Shown here in pieces: positions 17,675 through 26,427 of a DNA stretch of 64,000 nucleotides. The stretch spans positions 560,501-624,500 of the forward strand of contig NZ_CP101125.1 in the NCBI RefSeq assembly GCF_024296925.1, given 5' to 3'. The notes under the pieces were generated by a model. That model was given only the letters and a program-made list of their open reading frames with translations. It ran no database searches and had not been told where the DNA came from. Origin of the DNA: Pseudomonas nunensis. GTDB taxonomy: Bacteria > Pseudomonadota > Gammaproteobacteria > Pseudomonadales > Pseudomonadaceae. Numbering within the stretch: the first letter of the stretch is position 1; each line of letters starts with the position of its first letter. Position numbers and translations under genes: made by a program.

Positions 17675-19027
17675 ATGTTTGGCATGTCCCACGAGTCGTT
17701 CCTGCTGCTAGACGCAGTGGTTACCGTGATCGGACTCATCGTCTTGATCACTAAGTTCAAATTCCACCCGTTCATTGCCCTGATCATCGCCGCCGGCTTC
17801 CTCGGCCTGACCTCCGGCATGCCGGTAGGCACCATTCTCAAGGCGTTCCAGGACGGCTTCGGTGGTGTGCTCGGCTTTGTCGGGATCATCCTCGCGCTGG
17901 GCACCATGCTCGGCAAAATGATGGCCGAGTCGGGCGGGGCGGATCAGATTGCCCAGACCCTGATTCGCGCGTTCGGCAAAGAGCGTGTGCAGTGGGCCAT
18001 GATGTTCGCGGCGTTCCTGGTCGGGATTCCGCTGTTCTTCGAAATCGGCTTCGTGCTGCTGATCCCGCTGGTGTTCATCGTTGCCCGGCGTACCGGTGTA
18101 TCGATCATCAAGATCGGTATCCCGTTGCTGGCCGGTCTGTCGGCGGTGCACGGCTTGGTGCCACCGCACCCAGGTCCGTTGCTGGCGATTGGCGTGTTCG
18201 GTGCCGACATCGGTAAAACCATTCTGTACGGCCTGATCGTCGCGCTGCCGACCGCCATCATTGCCGGTCCGATTTTCGGTACGTTCATTGCCAAGTACAT
18301 TCCGGGCCATGCCAACCAGGAACTGGTCGATCAACTGGCGCGCGAGCCGCAAGCCGCCACGTTGCCGAGCTTCAGCATCACCCTGATCACCGTGTTGCTG
18401 CCGGTGTTCCTGATGCTGCTCAAGACGTTTGCCGACGTTGCGCTGCCGGACGGGCACTTCTTCCGCAGCTGGATGGACCTGATCGGTCACCCGATCTCGG
18501 CGCTGCTGCTGGCGTTGCTGTTGTCGCTGTATACCTTCGGCCATCGCCAGGGCATCGGTTCGAAACAGATCCTGAAACTGCTGGACGCGAGCCTTGCGCC
18601 GACCGCCGCGATCATCCTGATCATCGGTGCCGGTGGTGGCTTCAAGCAGATGCTGGTAACCAGCGGCGTGGGTGACGTGATCGGCCACATGGCGGTGAAC
18701 GCACAGATCTCGCCGATTCTGCTGGCATGGTTGGTGGCGGCGGTGATTCGTGTCGCGACCGGTTCTGCGACCGTGGCGACCATTACTGGCGCGGGCATTG
18801 TGGTGCCGGTGGTGGGGATGATTCCAGGTGTGAACCGTGAGCTGCTGGTGCTGGCCACCGGTGCCGGTTCGCTGGTGCTGTCCCACGTCAACGACGCCGG
18901 TTTCTGGCTGGTGAAGCAGTACTTCAACATGACCGTGGCCGAGACGTTCAAAACCTGGACCGCGATGGAAACCATCCTGTCCGTGGTGGCGCTGGGCTTT
19001 ATCCTGTTGTTGTCGCTGTTCGTCTGA
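17675..19027 (+). CDS. gntP: GntP family gluconate:H+ symporter
   Basis: 450 residues, 12 or more hydrophobic segments across the whole length. Typical GntP features: LITKFKFHPFIALIIAAGFL at the N-terminus, GxFKQML and RVATGSATVATITGAGIV (about 360-378). Imports gluconate across the inner membrane for gntK. AGGAG precedes the ATG. It follows gntK by 82 bases, has its own operator-like site, and ends in a terminator. Confidence 0.93.
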   Translation: MFGMSHESFLLLDAVVTVIGLIVLITKFKFHPFIALIIAAGFLGLTSGMPVGTILKAFQDGFGGVLGFVGIILALGTMLGKMMAESGGADQIAQTLIRAFGKERVQWAMMFAAFLVGIPLFFEIGFVLLIPLVFIVARRTGVSIIKIGIPLLAGLSAVHGLVPPHPGPLLAIGVFGADIGKTILYGLIVALPTAIIAGPIFGTFIAKYIPGHANQELVDQLAREPQAATLPSFSITLITVLLPVFLMLLKTFADVALPDGHFFRSWMDLIGHPISALLLALLLSLYTFGHRQGIGSKQILKLLDASLAPTAAIILIIGAGGGFKQMLVTSGVGDVIGHMAVNAQISPILLAWLVAAVIRVATGSATVATITGAGIVVPVVGMIPGVNRELLVLATGAGSLVLSHVNDAGFWLVKQYFNMTVAETFKTWTAMETILSVVALGFILLLSLFV

Positions 19028-19043
19028 CACGATTGCCGAAAAC

Positions 19044-19071
19044 AAAAAAACCGCAGCGATGCGGTTTTTTT
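19044..19071 (+). terminator. Rho-independent terminator after gntP
   Basis: ACCGCA/TGCGGT hairpin flanked by A and T runs, 17 bases after the stop codon; may work in both directions. Confidence 0.85.
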
Positions 19072-19084
19072 GTGGGTGAATAAA

Positions 19085-19225
19085 ATTCCCTGTATTCCCT
19101 GTATTCCCTGTATTCCCTGTATTCCCTGTATTCCTCGTATTCCCTGTATTCCCCGTATCCCCTGTATTCCTCGTATTCCTCGTATTCCCCGTATCCCCCG
19201 TTTCCCCGTTTCCCCGTTTCCCTGT
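19085..19225. repeat. 9-bp tandem array, ATTCCCTGT unit
   Basis: About 13 units of ATTCCCTGT with variants ATTCCTCGT, ATTCCCCGT and ATCCCCCGT, then degenerate TTTCCCCG units. It runs straight into the left arm of the palindrome at 19222. A plus-strand frame reads IPC/IPR repeats here but has no ribosome site; I do not regard it as coding. Confidence 0.9.
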
Positions 19226-19322
19226 AGGAGCTGTCGAGTGAAACGAGGCTGCGATCTTTTGATCTTGTTTTTAGATCAAGGTCAAAAGATCGCAGCCTCG
19301 TTTCACTCGACAGCTCCTACAG
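19222..19322. repeat. Long palindrome, TGTAGGAGCTGTCGAGTG type
   Basis: Arms of about 47 bases (GTAGGAGCTGTCGAGTGAAA and complement) with a short loop around TTGTTTTTAGATCAAGG; a near-perfect cruciform or hairpin. Confidence 0.9.
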
Positions 19323-19394
19323 TTCCTACAGTTCCTACAGTTCCTACAGTTCCTACAGTTCCCACCGTTCCTACAGTTCCCACCGTTCCTACGG
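19323..19394. repeat. 9-bp tandem array, TTCCTACAG unit
   Basis: Eight units of TTCCTACAG with TTCCCACCG variants, starting at the last bases of the palindrome's right arm (CTCCTACAG), which looks like the seed unit. Confidence 0.9.
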
Positions 19395-19431
19395 TGTCAG
19401 GTATCAGGTATCGGATGTCAGTTAGAACGTA

Positions 19432-20649
19432 TCAGGCGCTGGTTTTGGTGACTAACCCATCCGCCCGAAACATCCCGCGAATCCCGCGCACAGCCTGACG
19501 AATCCGGTCTTGGTTTTCGATCAGCGCGAAGCGCACATGATCATCCCCGTATTCCCCGAATCCTACGCCCGGCGAGACGCAAACCTTCGCTTCAGCGAGC
19601 ATTTTCTTGGCGAACTCCAGCGAGCCCAGATGCGCATACGCCTCGGGAATCTTCGCCCAGACGTACATCGCCGCTTTCGGGTTTTCCACCATCCAGCCCA
19701 GTTCATGCAGGCCTTTGACCAGCACGTTGCGACGCTGCCGATATTGCTCGGCGATGTCTTTGACGCATTGCTGATCGCCTTCCAGCGCCGCAATCGCCGC
19801 CACCTGCAACGGCGTGAACGTGCCGTAGTCGTGATAACTCTTGATCCGCGCCAGGGCGTTGACCAGCTCGGCGTTACCAACCATGAAACCGATGCGCCAG
19901 CCCGCCATGTTGTAGCTCTTGGACAGGGTGAAAAATTCCACCGCAATGTCCTTGGCGCCGGGCACTTGCATGATCGACGGGGCTTTCCAGCCGTCGTAGA
20001 CGATGTCGGCGTAGGCCAGGTCGTGCACCACCAAAACGTCGTACTGCTTGGCGAGGGCGATCACGCGCTCGAAGAAATCCAGCTCCACGCACTGGGCGGT
20101 CGGGTTCGACGGGAAGCCGAGGATCATCATCTTCGGTTTCGGGATCGAGCCGCGAATCGCGCTTTCCAGTTCGGCGAAGAAGTCCACGCCCGGAATCAGC
20201 GGCACCGAACGCACCTGGGCGCCGGCAATCACCGCGCCGTAGATGTGAATCGGGTAGCTCGGGTTCGGCACCAGTACGGTGTCGCCCTGGTCGAGGGTGG
20301 CCAGCATCAAGTGCGCCAGGCCTTCCTTGGAACCGATGGTGACAATGGCTTCGGTTTCCGGGTCGATATCGACCGCGTAGCGATCCTTGTACCAGTTGGA
20401 AATCGCCCGGCGCAGACGCGGGATGCCCTTGGACGTCGAATAACCGTGGGTGTCTTCGCGCTGGGCGACGGTCACCAGTTTTTCGACGATGTGCGGCGGG
20501 GTCGGGCCATCAGGGTTGCCCATGCTGAAATCGATGATGTCTTCGCCACGACGACGGGCGGCCATCTTCAGCTCGGCAGTGATGTTGAATACGTAAGGGG
20601 GGAGTCGATCTATGCGCGCAAAGCGGCGCGGCGAACCTGGGTTAGCCAT
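19432..20649 (-). CDS. alaC: PLP-dependent aminotransferase, AlaC-like (glutamate-pyruvate transaminase)
   Basis: 405 residues, class I aminotransferase fold. [19 protein letters not shown] at the N-terminus, [12 protein letters not shown] (about 174-185), [14 protein letters not shown] and the PLP lysine in [17 protein letters not shown]. This order and spacing match AlaC/YfdZ alanine transaminases. The ATG at 20649 gives [20 protein letters not shown], the family N-terminus; earlier frames are shadows. It opens divergently from a LysE-type exporter. Confidence 0.85.
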   Translation of the reverse strand: MANPGSPRRFARIDRLPPYVFNITAELKMAARRRGEDIIDFSMGNPDGPTPPHIVEKLVTVAQREDTHGYSTSKGIPRLRRAISNWYKDRYAVDIDPETEAIVTIGSKEGLAHLMLATLDQGDTVLVPNPSYPIHIYGAVIAGAQVRSVPLIPGVDFFAELESAIRGSIPKPKMMILGFPSNPTAQCVELDFFERVIALAKQYDVLVVHDLAYADIVYDGWKAPSIMQVPGAKDIAVEFFTLSKSYNMAGWRIGFMVGNAELVNALARIKSYHDYGTFTPLQVAAIAALEGDQQCVKDIAEQYRQRRNVLVKGLHELGWMVENPKAAMYVWAKIPEAYAHLGSLEFAKKMLAEAKVCVSPGVGFGEYGDDHVRFALIENQDRIRQAVRGIRGMFRADGLVTKTSA

Positions 20650-20788
20650 TGGTGCCTCGGATAACGTGAGCGCCCGGAACCGTCCGAGCGACGCTGGCCA
20701 CTGCGGTGGCCTGTGGCGGAATGTAAGGGCTGTTGTGGCAAACTGTCCAGCGTCTGTGTAAACAAAAATTTCCGAAGGAAACGGGTTG

Positions 20789-21451
20789 ATGGAATTTAGC
20801 AGTGGCTTCTTGCTGAGCCTTTCGCTGTGCCTGGATATCGGCGTGGCCAACATCGCGATGATTACGCTGGCGATGCAACGCGGCTATTTTCAAGGCTTTG
20901 CGCTGGGACTGGGGACTTGTGTCGGTGACCTGATCTACGCTGTGCTGGCGCTGGCCGGGATGACGGTTTTGCTGCAATACGAAACCGTGCGCTGGGTGCT
21001 GTGGATCGGTGGTTCGGCGTTGTTGCTGTACTTCGCGGCGAAGATGATCTACTCGGCGATCCATCACGAAGCGGTGCTGGCCGAGGGCGCGGAGGTGGGA
21101 CACAACTCCCATCGGCGTGAGTTTTTTCGCGGCATCTTCCTCGCCATGTCCTCGCCCAGCGCGATTCTCTGGTTCGCCGCCGTGGGCGGCACACTGATTG
21201 CCCGTTCCGGCGGCGGTGGTGCACTCAGCTCGGCATTGTTTCTTAGCGGATTTCTCTGCGCCGGGGTGCTGTGGTGCGTCGCTTTGTGCTTCGCGGCGAG
21301 TCACGGCGGCAAGTTGCTGGGCGACAAGCTGCTGCGCTACTCCTACATGGCATCGGCGGCGATCTTCTGCTATTTCGCGGTCTACGTGATCCTATCGGGC
21401 TATAACGAGTTTATCGGCAAAGCTGCCGTCGGGCAGGTTCCCGGGCTCTGA
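20789..21451 (+). CDS. LysE family amino-acid exporter
   Basis: 220 residues with about six helices. [15 protein letters not shown] at the N-terminus and [19 protein letters not shown] are the LysE/RhtB pattern, and [18 protein letters not shown] corresponds to the central motif. Exports an amino acid or derivative. The ATG at 20789 has GAAGGA upstream; the TTG at 20786 is the adjacent codon. Divergent from alaC, so alanine-related export is possible but unproven. Confidence 0.85.
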   Translation: MEFSSGFLLSLSLCLDIGVANIAMITLAMQRGYFQGFALGLGTCVGDLIYAVLALAGMTVLLQYETVRWVLWIGGSALLLYFAAKMIYSAIHHEAVLAEGAEVGHNSHRREFFRGIFLAMSSPSAILWFAAVGGTLIARSGGGGALSSALFLSGFLCAGVLWCVALCFAASHGGKLLGDKLLRYSYMASAAIFCYFAVYVILSGYNEFIGKAAVGQVPGL

Positions 21452-21519
21452 CTGGGAGAATCGGGCAAGGCTTCTATACTCCCAGCCGAACCCACCCTTT
21501 TTGCACCAGGAGTTGAGTC

Positions 21520-22005
21520 ATGGATGAGCAAACACGCGTCAAACCGGCCGAGCCACGCTTCGAGAGCGGGCACTTCCTGCTCATTGCCGGGCTTGGCGGT
21601 CGATTTACCCAGGAAACCTCCAAAAAAATCCCCGAGCTCTGGGAAAAGTTCATCCCCGAGATTGGCAAGATTCCTGGTCAAAAAAGCGAAGTGACCTACG
21701 GCATCTGCTGCAATCCCGACGGCATGGGTGGCTTCGAATACATCGCCGGCGTCGAAATCAGCAAACTCGACGACCTGCCGGACAAATACCGCTGGGTCGA
21801 GGTCCAGCCCCAGCATTACGCGGTGTTCGAGCACAAAGGCTCGCTGGACACCTTGCCCGACACCTTTCAATACATCTGGAAAACCTGGCTGCCGCAGTCC
21901 GGTCGTCAGGCGGCCGATGCCCCGGAGTTCGAGCGCTACAGCGAGGATTTCAACCCGAAGCTCAACACCGGCGTACTGGAAATCTGGTTGCCGCTCAAGG
22001 ATTGA
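21520..22005 (+). CDS. GyrI-like / effector-binding domain protein
   Basis: 161 residues forming a stand-alone AraC effector-binding (GyrI-like) fold: GLGGRFTQETSKKIPELWEK, YGICCNPD, FEYIAGVEIS, YAVFEHKGSLDTLPDTFQYI and a C-terminal LEIWLPL strand. The family binds small hydrophobic or cationic molecules; some members hydrolyse them. No DNA-binding domain. CAGGAG precedes the ATG. Confidence 0.85.
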   Translation: MDEQTRVKPAEPRFESGHFLLIAGLGGRFTQETSKKIPELWEKFIPEIGKIPGQKSEVTYGICCNPDGMGGFEYIAGVEISKLDDLPDKYRWVEVQPQHYAVFEHKGSLDTLPDTFQYIWKTWLPQSGRQAADAPEFERYSEDFNPKLNTGVLEIWLPLKD

Positions 22006-22045
22006 AAACCGCGAAAGGCGGACCCCTCGTCCGCCTCTCGATGGG

Positions 22046-22156
22046 TTATTTCCCCTGCTTCCACCGTCGCGCCCGCAACAGGTCGATGGACAACGTAATG
22101 AAGCCAAACGCGCTGATGCCCAACAGCATAAGAAGGCCGATCTGAACGCTGCTCAT
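22046..22156 (-). CDS. Small single-span membrane protein (36 aa)
   Basis: A 36-residue ORF: MSSVQIGLLMLLGISAFG, one hydrophobic helix of about 20 residues, then a basic tail ending RRWKQGK (positive-inside, so N-out/C-in). GGGGGAAA lies upstream of the ATG. It converges on the GyrI-like gene. The helix, the basic tail and the start are convincing although no family is recognised. Confidence 0.6.
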   Translation of the reverse strand: MSSVQIGLLMLLGISAFGFITLSIDLLRARRWKQGK

Positions 22157-22319
22157 GGTGTTTCCCCCTATGGATGATCAGAGACAGGGACCACCAATAA
22201 TCCGATTCACCGAGCAATGACAGCGCCTATACGCAGGCTTTACGGCGTCGGCGGTGATCGATATGAACACCTTATTCCTCTATGATCTGCCACCTCTCCA
22301 ACGCTGAAACCGAGCTGCC

Positions 22320-22808
22320 ATGAACACCGTAATCCGCCACGTCACCCCCGCCGACCTGGACCGTTGCTTCGCCATCGAAACCGTGGCCTACGAAGGCGAC
22401 GAAGCCGCCACCCGGGAAAAAATCGCCACCCGCATCGCCACCTGGCCCGACGGATTCATCGTGGCCGAAGTCGATGGCGTTGTAGCCGGTTTCATCAACT
22501 CCGGTGCGGCGTTCGAGGTGGAAATGTCAGACGAAGCGTTCAAGGAACTGATCGGCCACGACCCGGCCGGACCGCATGTGGTGATCATGTCCGTGGTGGT
22601 GCACCCGGATTATCAGGGGCAGGGTTTGGCAAAGCGCTTGATGGGGGAATTCATTGAGCGGATGCGCGGTTTGGGCAAGTCCAGCATTCATCTGATGTGC
22701 AAGGAACTGCATATCCCGCTGTACGCCGGGTTCGGGTTCGCCTACATCAAGCCATCGGCGTCGGACCATGGCGGGATGGCTTGGCATGAGATGGTTCTCG
22801 AACTGTAA
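22320..22808 (+). CDS. GNAT N-acetyltransferase (arylalkylamine-type)
   Basis: 162 residues with GNAT motif A VVHPDYQGQGLAKRLMGEF (about 96-114), an N-terminal IRHVTPADLDRCFAIE and the YAGFGFAYI C-terminal motif. The insertion between strands 3 and 4 resembles the arylalkylamine acetyltransferase branch. Substrate unknown. Confidence 0.85.
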   Translation: MNTVIRHVTPADLDRCFAIETVAYEGDEAATREKIATRIATWPDGFIVAEVDGVVAGFINSGAAFEVEMSDEAFKELIGHDPAGPHVVIMSVVVHPDYQGQGLAKRLMGEFIERMRGLGKSSIHLMCKELHIPLYAGFGFAYIKPSASDHGGMAWHEMVLEL

Positions 22809-22831
22809 ATCCTGAAGCACCGCAGAACCCT

Positions 22832-22921
22832 TGTGGGAGCGGGCTTGCTCGCGAAGACGGAGTGTCAGTCAGCATTTCTGTTGAATGTGAAACCGCATTC
22901 GCGAGCAAGCCCGCTCCCACA
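22832..22921. repeat. REPIN, TGTGGGAGC outward type
   Basis: Inverted REP arms between two convergent acetyltransferase genes. Confidence 0.9.
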
Positions 22922-22926
22922 CTGAA

Positions 22927-23412
22927 TCAAAAGATCAGTCCCATCCGCCGCTCATACCCAATCCGCCCCTTATACGCCTCGCCGCTATCCACAAACCCAA
23001 ACCTGGCATACAGCGCAATCGCCGTCTCATTGTCCGCATCCACCGACAACTCAATCCCCTTTATTTCCGGAAACGCCAGGCGCGCCGCCTCGGGCAGTGC
23101 TTGCAGACAGGCCTTGCCATAGCCTTTGCCCTGGGCGCGTTGATCGACTTGCAAGGCGTGCAACGTGGCGCTGTGTTCATTGGCCCAGGCCGGGAGTGCC
23201 GGTGGGCGTTTGAGCAGCAGGAAGGCGACGGGAATCCCGTCGACCAGCAAGGCAAAGCCTTTGACGCCGGGACTGGGTTTGGACAGCAAGGAGTGCAACG
23301 CTCCGTGGATGTCGCCGGAGAATTTGATTTGTTCTTTGTGTACTTCGATGGCCTCGACCTGCTGGCGCTGAAGCGCGTCCAGGTTTTCGTAAGGCACAAG
23401 TAGAGCTGTCAC
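22927..23412 (-). CDS. GNAT family N-acetyltransferase
   Basis: 161 residues with HALQVDQRAQGKGYGKACLQ (motif A, about 89-108), LSVDADNETAIALYARFGFV (motif B, about 127-146) and a C-terminal GRIGYERRMGLIF. Aminoglycoside- or RimI-like fold; substrate unknown. Convergent with the previous acetyltransferase gene but not closely similar to it. Confidence 0.85.
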   Translation of the reverse strand: MTALLVPYENLDALQRQQVEAIEVHKEQIKFSGDIHGALHSLLSKPSPGVKGFALLVDGIPVAFLLLKRPPALPAWANEHSATLHALQVDQRAQGKGYGKACLQALPEAARLAFPEIKGIELSVDADNETAIALYARFGFVDSGEAYKGRIGYERRMGLIF

Positions 23413-23488
23413 TGGAGTGTCCTTTTTCCACTGTAAACGGGCTTCGGATTCTAGCGAGTTTGTGTGGTTGGATTATTTTTATTTGTGT

Positions 23489-23515
23489 TGTCGATTCAAC
23501 GTTACGCCGAACGAC
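23489..23515 (+). promoter_or_regulatory. Candidate ECF42 promoter of the NTF2-YciI-AHSA1-sigma operon
   Basis: TGTCGA, 17 bases, CGAC. This fits the TGTCGA (-35) and CGA-type (-10) motif I recall for the ECF42 group. It lies about 40 bases before the first gene of the operon that ends with the ECF42-like sigma gene, implying autoregulation. Confidence 0.55.
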
Positions 23516-23553
23516 TAGAGGTGTCTTCACCACAAAAACCATGGAGAACCCGC

Positions 23554-23979
23554 ATGAACTCGCAAACCCAAATCCATAACCTGATCGAAAACTATCGCCA
23601 GGCCGTCATCGCCAAAGACGTGGAAAAAGTCATGGCCCTGTACGCCGACGACATCGTCTCCTTCGACGCGGTCAAGGCCCTGCAATTCAAGGGCAAGCCT
23701 GCCTATCGCGCGCATTGGCTGGCATGCATGGAAATGTGCCCCGGCCCGCACATTTTCGAGTTCCACGAGATCGATATCGAGCCGTCTCAGGAGATTGCCT
23801 TCGCCCATTTTCTGGCCCATTGCGGCGGCACCAATGACAAGGGTGAAACCCAGGCTTGCTGGATGCGCGGCACCCAGTGCTATCGGCAAGAAGCGGGGCT
23901 TTGGCAGATTGTGCATGAACACTGGTCGGCGCCGTTCGACATGACCAGCGGCGCCGCGCTGTTCGAGCTGAAACCCTGA
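23554..23979 (+). CDS. NTF2/SnoaL-like protein
   Basis: 141 residues, cone-shaped NTF2-like fold: long helical start MNSQTQIHNLIENYRQAVIA, KVMALYADDIVSFDA, then strands ending in WQIVHEHWSAPFD, the usual SnoaL/YybH signature. Role probably ketosteroid-isomerase-like or binding. It sits between the ECF42-like promoter and the YciI gene, so it is likely the first gene of that operon. The ATG at 23554 is preferred over 23464. Confidence 0.8.
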   Translation: MNSQTQIHNLIENYRQAVIAKDVEKVMALYADDIVSFDAVKALQFKGKPAYRAHWLACMEMCPGPHIFEFHEIDIEPSQEIAFAHFLAHCGGTNDKGETQACWMRGTQCYRQEAGLWQIVHEHWSAPFDMTSGAALFELKP

Positions 23980-24073
23980 TCGTCGGGGCTTACTAGTCGG
24001 AGCTTACTCGTCGGAAAAAGCGCCAAAGCATCAAACAGCAGCCATAGTTGATCAGCCGATCACGGAGAGTCCC

Positions 24074-24418
24074 ATGAAGTACCTATGCCTGGTTTATAGC
24101 AACGAACAGGCGTTGCACTCACTGCCCGACAGCCCCGAAGACGCCGAGTGCATGGCCTATGCCGAGTCGATCCAGGGCAGTGGCCGGATGATCGCCGCCG
24201 AGGCGCTGGAGTCGGTGCAGACCGCCACCACCGTGCGGATGCGCAACGGCAAGTTGTCGATCACCGACGGCCCGTTCGCCGAAACCAAGGAGCAGTTGGC
24301 CGGCTTCTACCTGATCGATGCCAAGGACCTTAACGAAGCCATCCAGGTCGCCGGCGACATCCCGGCGGCCCGGGTCGGCTGTGTCGAGGTGCGTCCCGTT
24401 CGCCAGTTGAATCCCTGA
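24074..24418 (+). CDS. YciI/DGPF domain protein
   Basis: 114 residues. Starts MKYLCLVYSNEQ and carries the TDGPFAETKEQLAGFYLID motif (about 61-79) that names the DGPF family (YCII fold). Members are genomic partners of ECF42 sigma factors; biochemical role unclear. A good ribosome site (GGAG) precedes the ATG. It lies 27 bases before the AHSA1 gene. Confidence 0.9.
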   Translation: MKYLCLVYSNEQALHSLPDSPEDAECMAYAESIQGSGRMIAAEALESVQTATTVRMRNGKLSITDGPFAETKEQLAGFYLIDAKDLNEAIQVAGDIPAARVGCVEVRPVRQLNP

Positions 24419-24445
24419 ACAATCAAAAATAAACAGGAGATCTGC

Positions 24446-24937
24446 ATGAGCCCGCAACCCTTTAAAAAACAGCCTGCCGAATTCGAGTTGTCGATCAGCC
24501 GCTTGATCGACGCGCCACGGCGCAAAATCTTCCGTGCCTGGACCGAGCCGACGTTGCTAGCCCAATGGTGGGGGCCGCATGGCATGACCACGCCGGAGTG
24601 CGAAATGGACCTTTGGGTAGGCGGGCAATTTCGCACCCTGATGCGCGCGCCCGATGGCACGGAATACCCGACCATGGGCGTGTTCCTGGAGATCGTCGCG
24701 CCGGAACGGCTGGTGTTCACCGACGCGTTTATTCCTGGCTGGATTCCGTCGGGCAAACCGTTCATGAGCGCCGAAGTAACCCTCGAAGACAAGGACGGCA
24801 AAACCCTCTACACCGCTCGCGCCATGCATTGGAGCGAAGAGGATCGGCAAGCCCACGAGGCTATGGGGTTTCACGACGGTTGGGGGCAGAGCCTGGATCG
24901 GTTGGTGACGCTGGTGACCGAAGGCATGCCGGACTGA
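24446..24937 (+). CDS. SRPBCC/AHSA1 family protein
   Basis: 163 residues with the AHSA1 pattern: RLIDAPRRKIFRAWTEPTLL, AQWWGPHGMTTP, GTEYPTMGVFLEIVAPERL and the C-terminal amphipathic helix with GWGQSLDRLVTLV. Hydrophobic-ligand-binding fold. Its stop codon overlaps the start of the sigma-factor gene (TGATG), indicating coupling. Confidence 0.9.
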   Translation: MSPQPFKKQPAEFELSISRLIDAPRRKIFRAWTEPTLLAQWWGPHGMTTPECEMDLWVGGQFRTLMRAPDGTEYPTMGVFLEIVAPERLVFTDAFIPGWIPSGKPFMSAEVTLEDKDGKTLYTARAMHWSEEDRQAHEAMGFHDGWGQSLDRLVTLVTEGMPD

Positions 24938-26172
24938 TGTCCGCCGAGTCGGTCAAGGCGCGGGTCGAACAGGTCTACCGCGAAGACTCGCGGCGAATCC
25001 TCGCGACGCTGATCCGTTTGCTCGGCGATTTCGACCTCGCCGAAGAGGCCTTGCACGAGGCGTTCTTCGTCGCGGTCGAGCGCTGGCAGCGTGACGGCGT
25101 GCCGGACAATCCGCGTACCTGGCTGGTGTCCACGGGGCGCTTCAAGGCGATTGATGTGTTGCGACGGCGTGCGCGTTTCAAGGCGTCGCGCCCGTTGCTG
25201 ATCGCGCAACTTGAAGAACTGGAGCAGGCCGACTGGAGTGACGAAGACGTGGAAGACGATCGCTTGCGTCTGATCTTCACCTGCTGTCACCCAGCCCTCG
25301 CGGCGGACGCCCAAGTGCCGCTGACCCTGCGCGAAGTCTGCGACCTGACCACGGAAGAAATTGCTCGGGCTTTTCTCTCGGCGCCGGCCACCATCGCCCA
25401 GCGCATCGTGCGCGCCAAAGCCAAAATCCGTGACGCGAAAATCCCTTACCAAGTGCCGTCGCTGGCTGAGTTGCCCGAGCGTCTCGACAGCGTATTGCGG
25501 GTGATTTACCTGGTGTTCAACGAAGGTTACTCGGCCTCTGTCGGCGCCGAACTGACCCGGGAAGAACTGACCCGCGAAGCGATTCGTCTCGGGCGGTTGC
25601 TGGTGGAGTTGTTGCCCGAGCCTGAGGTGATGGGGTTGCTGGCGTTGATGCTGTTGCACGAATCGCGACGCCCGGCCCGGACCTCGGACACTGGCGAGTT
25701 GATCCTGCTGGATGAACAGGACCGTTCGCTGTGGGACGCCGGGATGATTGCCGAAGGTTGTGCGCTGGTGGAGCGCGCGCTGACCTTTCGGCGCTTCGGG
25801 CCTTACTGCCTGCAAGCAGCGATCGCGGCGGTGCATGCCGAAGCGCCGACGGCGGGGGAGACCGATTGGCCGCAGATTGTCGGCCTGTACGACTTGCTGC
25901 TGCGGGCGGTGCCTTCGCCGGTGATCGAACTCAACCGCGCGGTGGCGTTGGCCATGCGCGATGGGCCGTTGGCGGGGTTGACGGTGGTTGAAGATATTTT
26001 GGCGCGAGGGGAGTTGCAGGATTACCACCTGGCGCATTCAGCGCGGGGGCAGTTTTGTCGGCAGTTGGGAAGGGTGGCCGAGGCGCGGTCGGCGTATGAA
26101 CGGGCGTTGGCGTTGACGCAGCAAGAGCCGGAGCGGCGGTTTATTGAAGGGCGGCTCAGGGAGCTGGAGTGA
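24937..26172 (+). CDS. ECF42-group sigma factor with C-terminal TPR-like domain
   Basis: 411 residues: sigma region 2 (about 10-80, FDLAEEALHEAFFVAVERW and NPRTWLVSTGRFKAIDVLRR), region 4 (about 115-175, LRLIFTCCHPALAADAQVPL and the DUF6596 signature), then a helical region to the end resembling the TPR-type SnoaL-less ECF42 tail. The operon order NTF2-like, DGPF, AHSA1, sigma is typical of ECF42 systems, where the C-terminal domain is thought to replace an anti-sigma. Likely autoregulated by the promoter at 23489. Confidence 0.88.
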   Translation: MSAESVKARVEQVYREDSRRILATLIRLLGDFDLAEEALHEAFFVAVERWQRDGVPDNPRTWLVSTGRFKAIDVLRRRARFKASRPLLIAQLEELEQADWSDEDVEDDRLRLIFTCCHPALAADAQVPLTLREVCDLTTEEIARAFLSAPATIAQRIVRAKAKIRDAKIPYQVPSLAELPERLDSVLRVIYLVFNEGYSASVGAELTREELTREAIRLGRLLVELLPEPEVMGLLALMLLHESRRPARTSDTGELILLDEQDRSLWDAGMIAEGCALVERALTFRRFGPYCLQAAIAAVHAEAPTAGETDWPQIVGLYDLLLRAVPSPVIELNRAVALAMRDGPLAGLTVVEDILARGELQDYHLAHSARGQFCRQLGRVAEARSAYERALALTQQEPERRFIEGRLRELE

Positions 26173-26193
26173 TGTGGTGGGGCTGCCGGCCTC

Positions 26194-26272
26194 TTCGCGA
26201 GCAAGCCTCGCTCCTACAGGTTCAGGTCGAGTGATCGACTCGATACTGTAGGAGCGAGGCTTGCCCGCGAAG
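26194..26272. repeat. REPIN, inward (TTCGCGAGC-first) type with CTCCTACAG arms
   Basis: Arms CTTCGCGAGCAAGCCTCGCT and complement around GACTCGATCACTCGAC-like loop. Confidence 0.85.
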
Positions 26273-26338
26273 GGTCCAGCAGCATCAACAAAAAATAATC
26301 AGGCCTGCTGCCGAGTCACCGTCAACACAATCTCCCGA

Positions 26339-26360
26339 ACACACACACACACACACACAC
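26339..26360. repeat. (AC)11 dinucleotide microsatellite
   Basis: Eleven perfect AC repeats in a stretch without a confirmed gene, 30 bases from a possible minus-strand stop. Rare in a GC-rich bacterium and a natural site for slippage. Confidence 0.9.
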
Positions 26361-26427
26361 GTTCTGCGGCTGCTGATACGCGTGGCTCTGCCGGTGATGC
26401 GCGGGTGAAAGCGGCATAAATCCCCCC

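Noticed and set aside
19070..19498. Plus-strand open frame reading IPC/IPR repeats across the 9-bp array and palindrome
   Set aside because: It is a by-product of the period-9 repeats; no ribosome site, no conserved residues, crosses a hairpin and ends inside another gene.
23983..24012. Direct repeat CTTACTAGTCGG / CTTACTCGTCGG between the NTF2-like and YciI genes
   Set aside because: Short, with no palindrome or promoter match; probably a local duplication.
24871..26037. 388-residue minus-strand frame opposite the ECF42 sigma gene
   Set aside because: Shadow of a high-GC gene; Arg/Gln/His-rich composition without domains.
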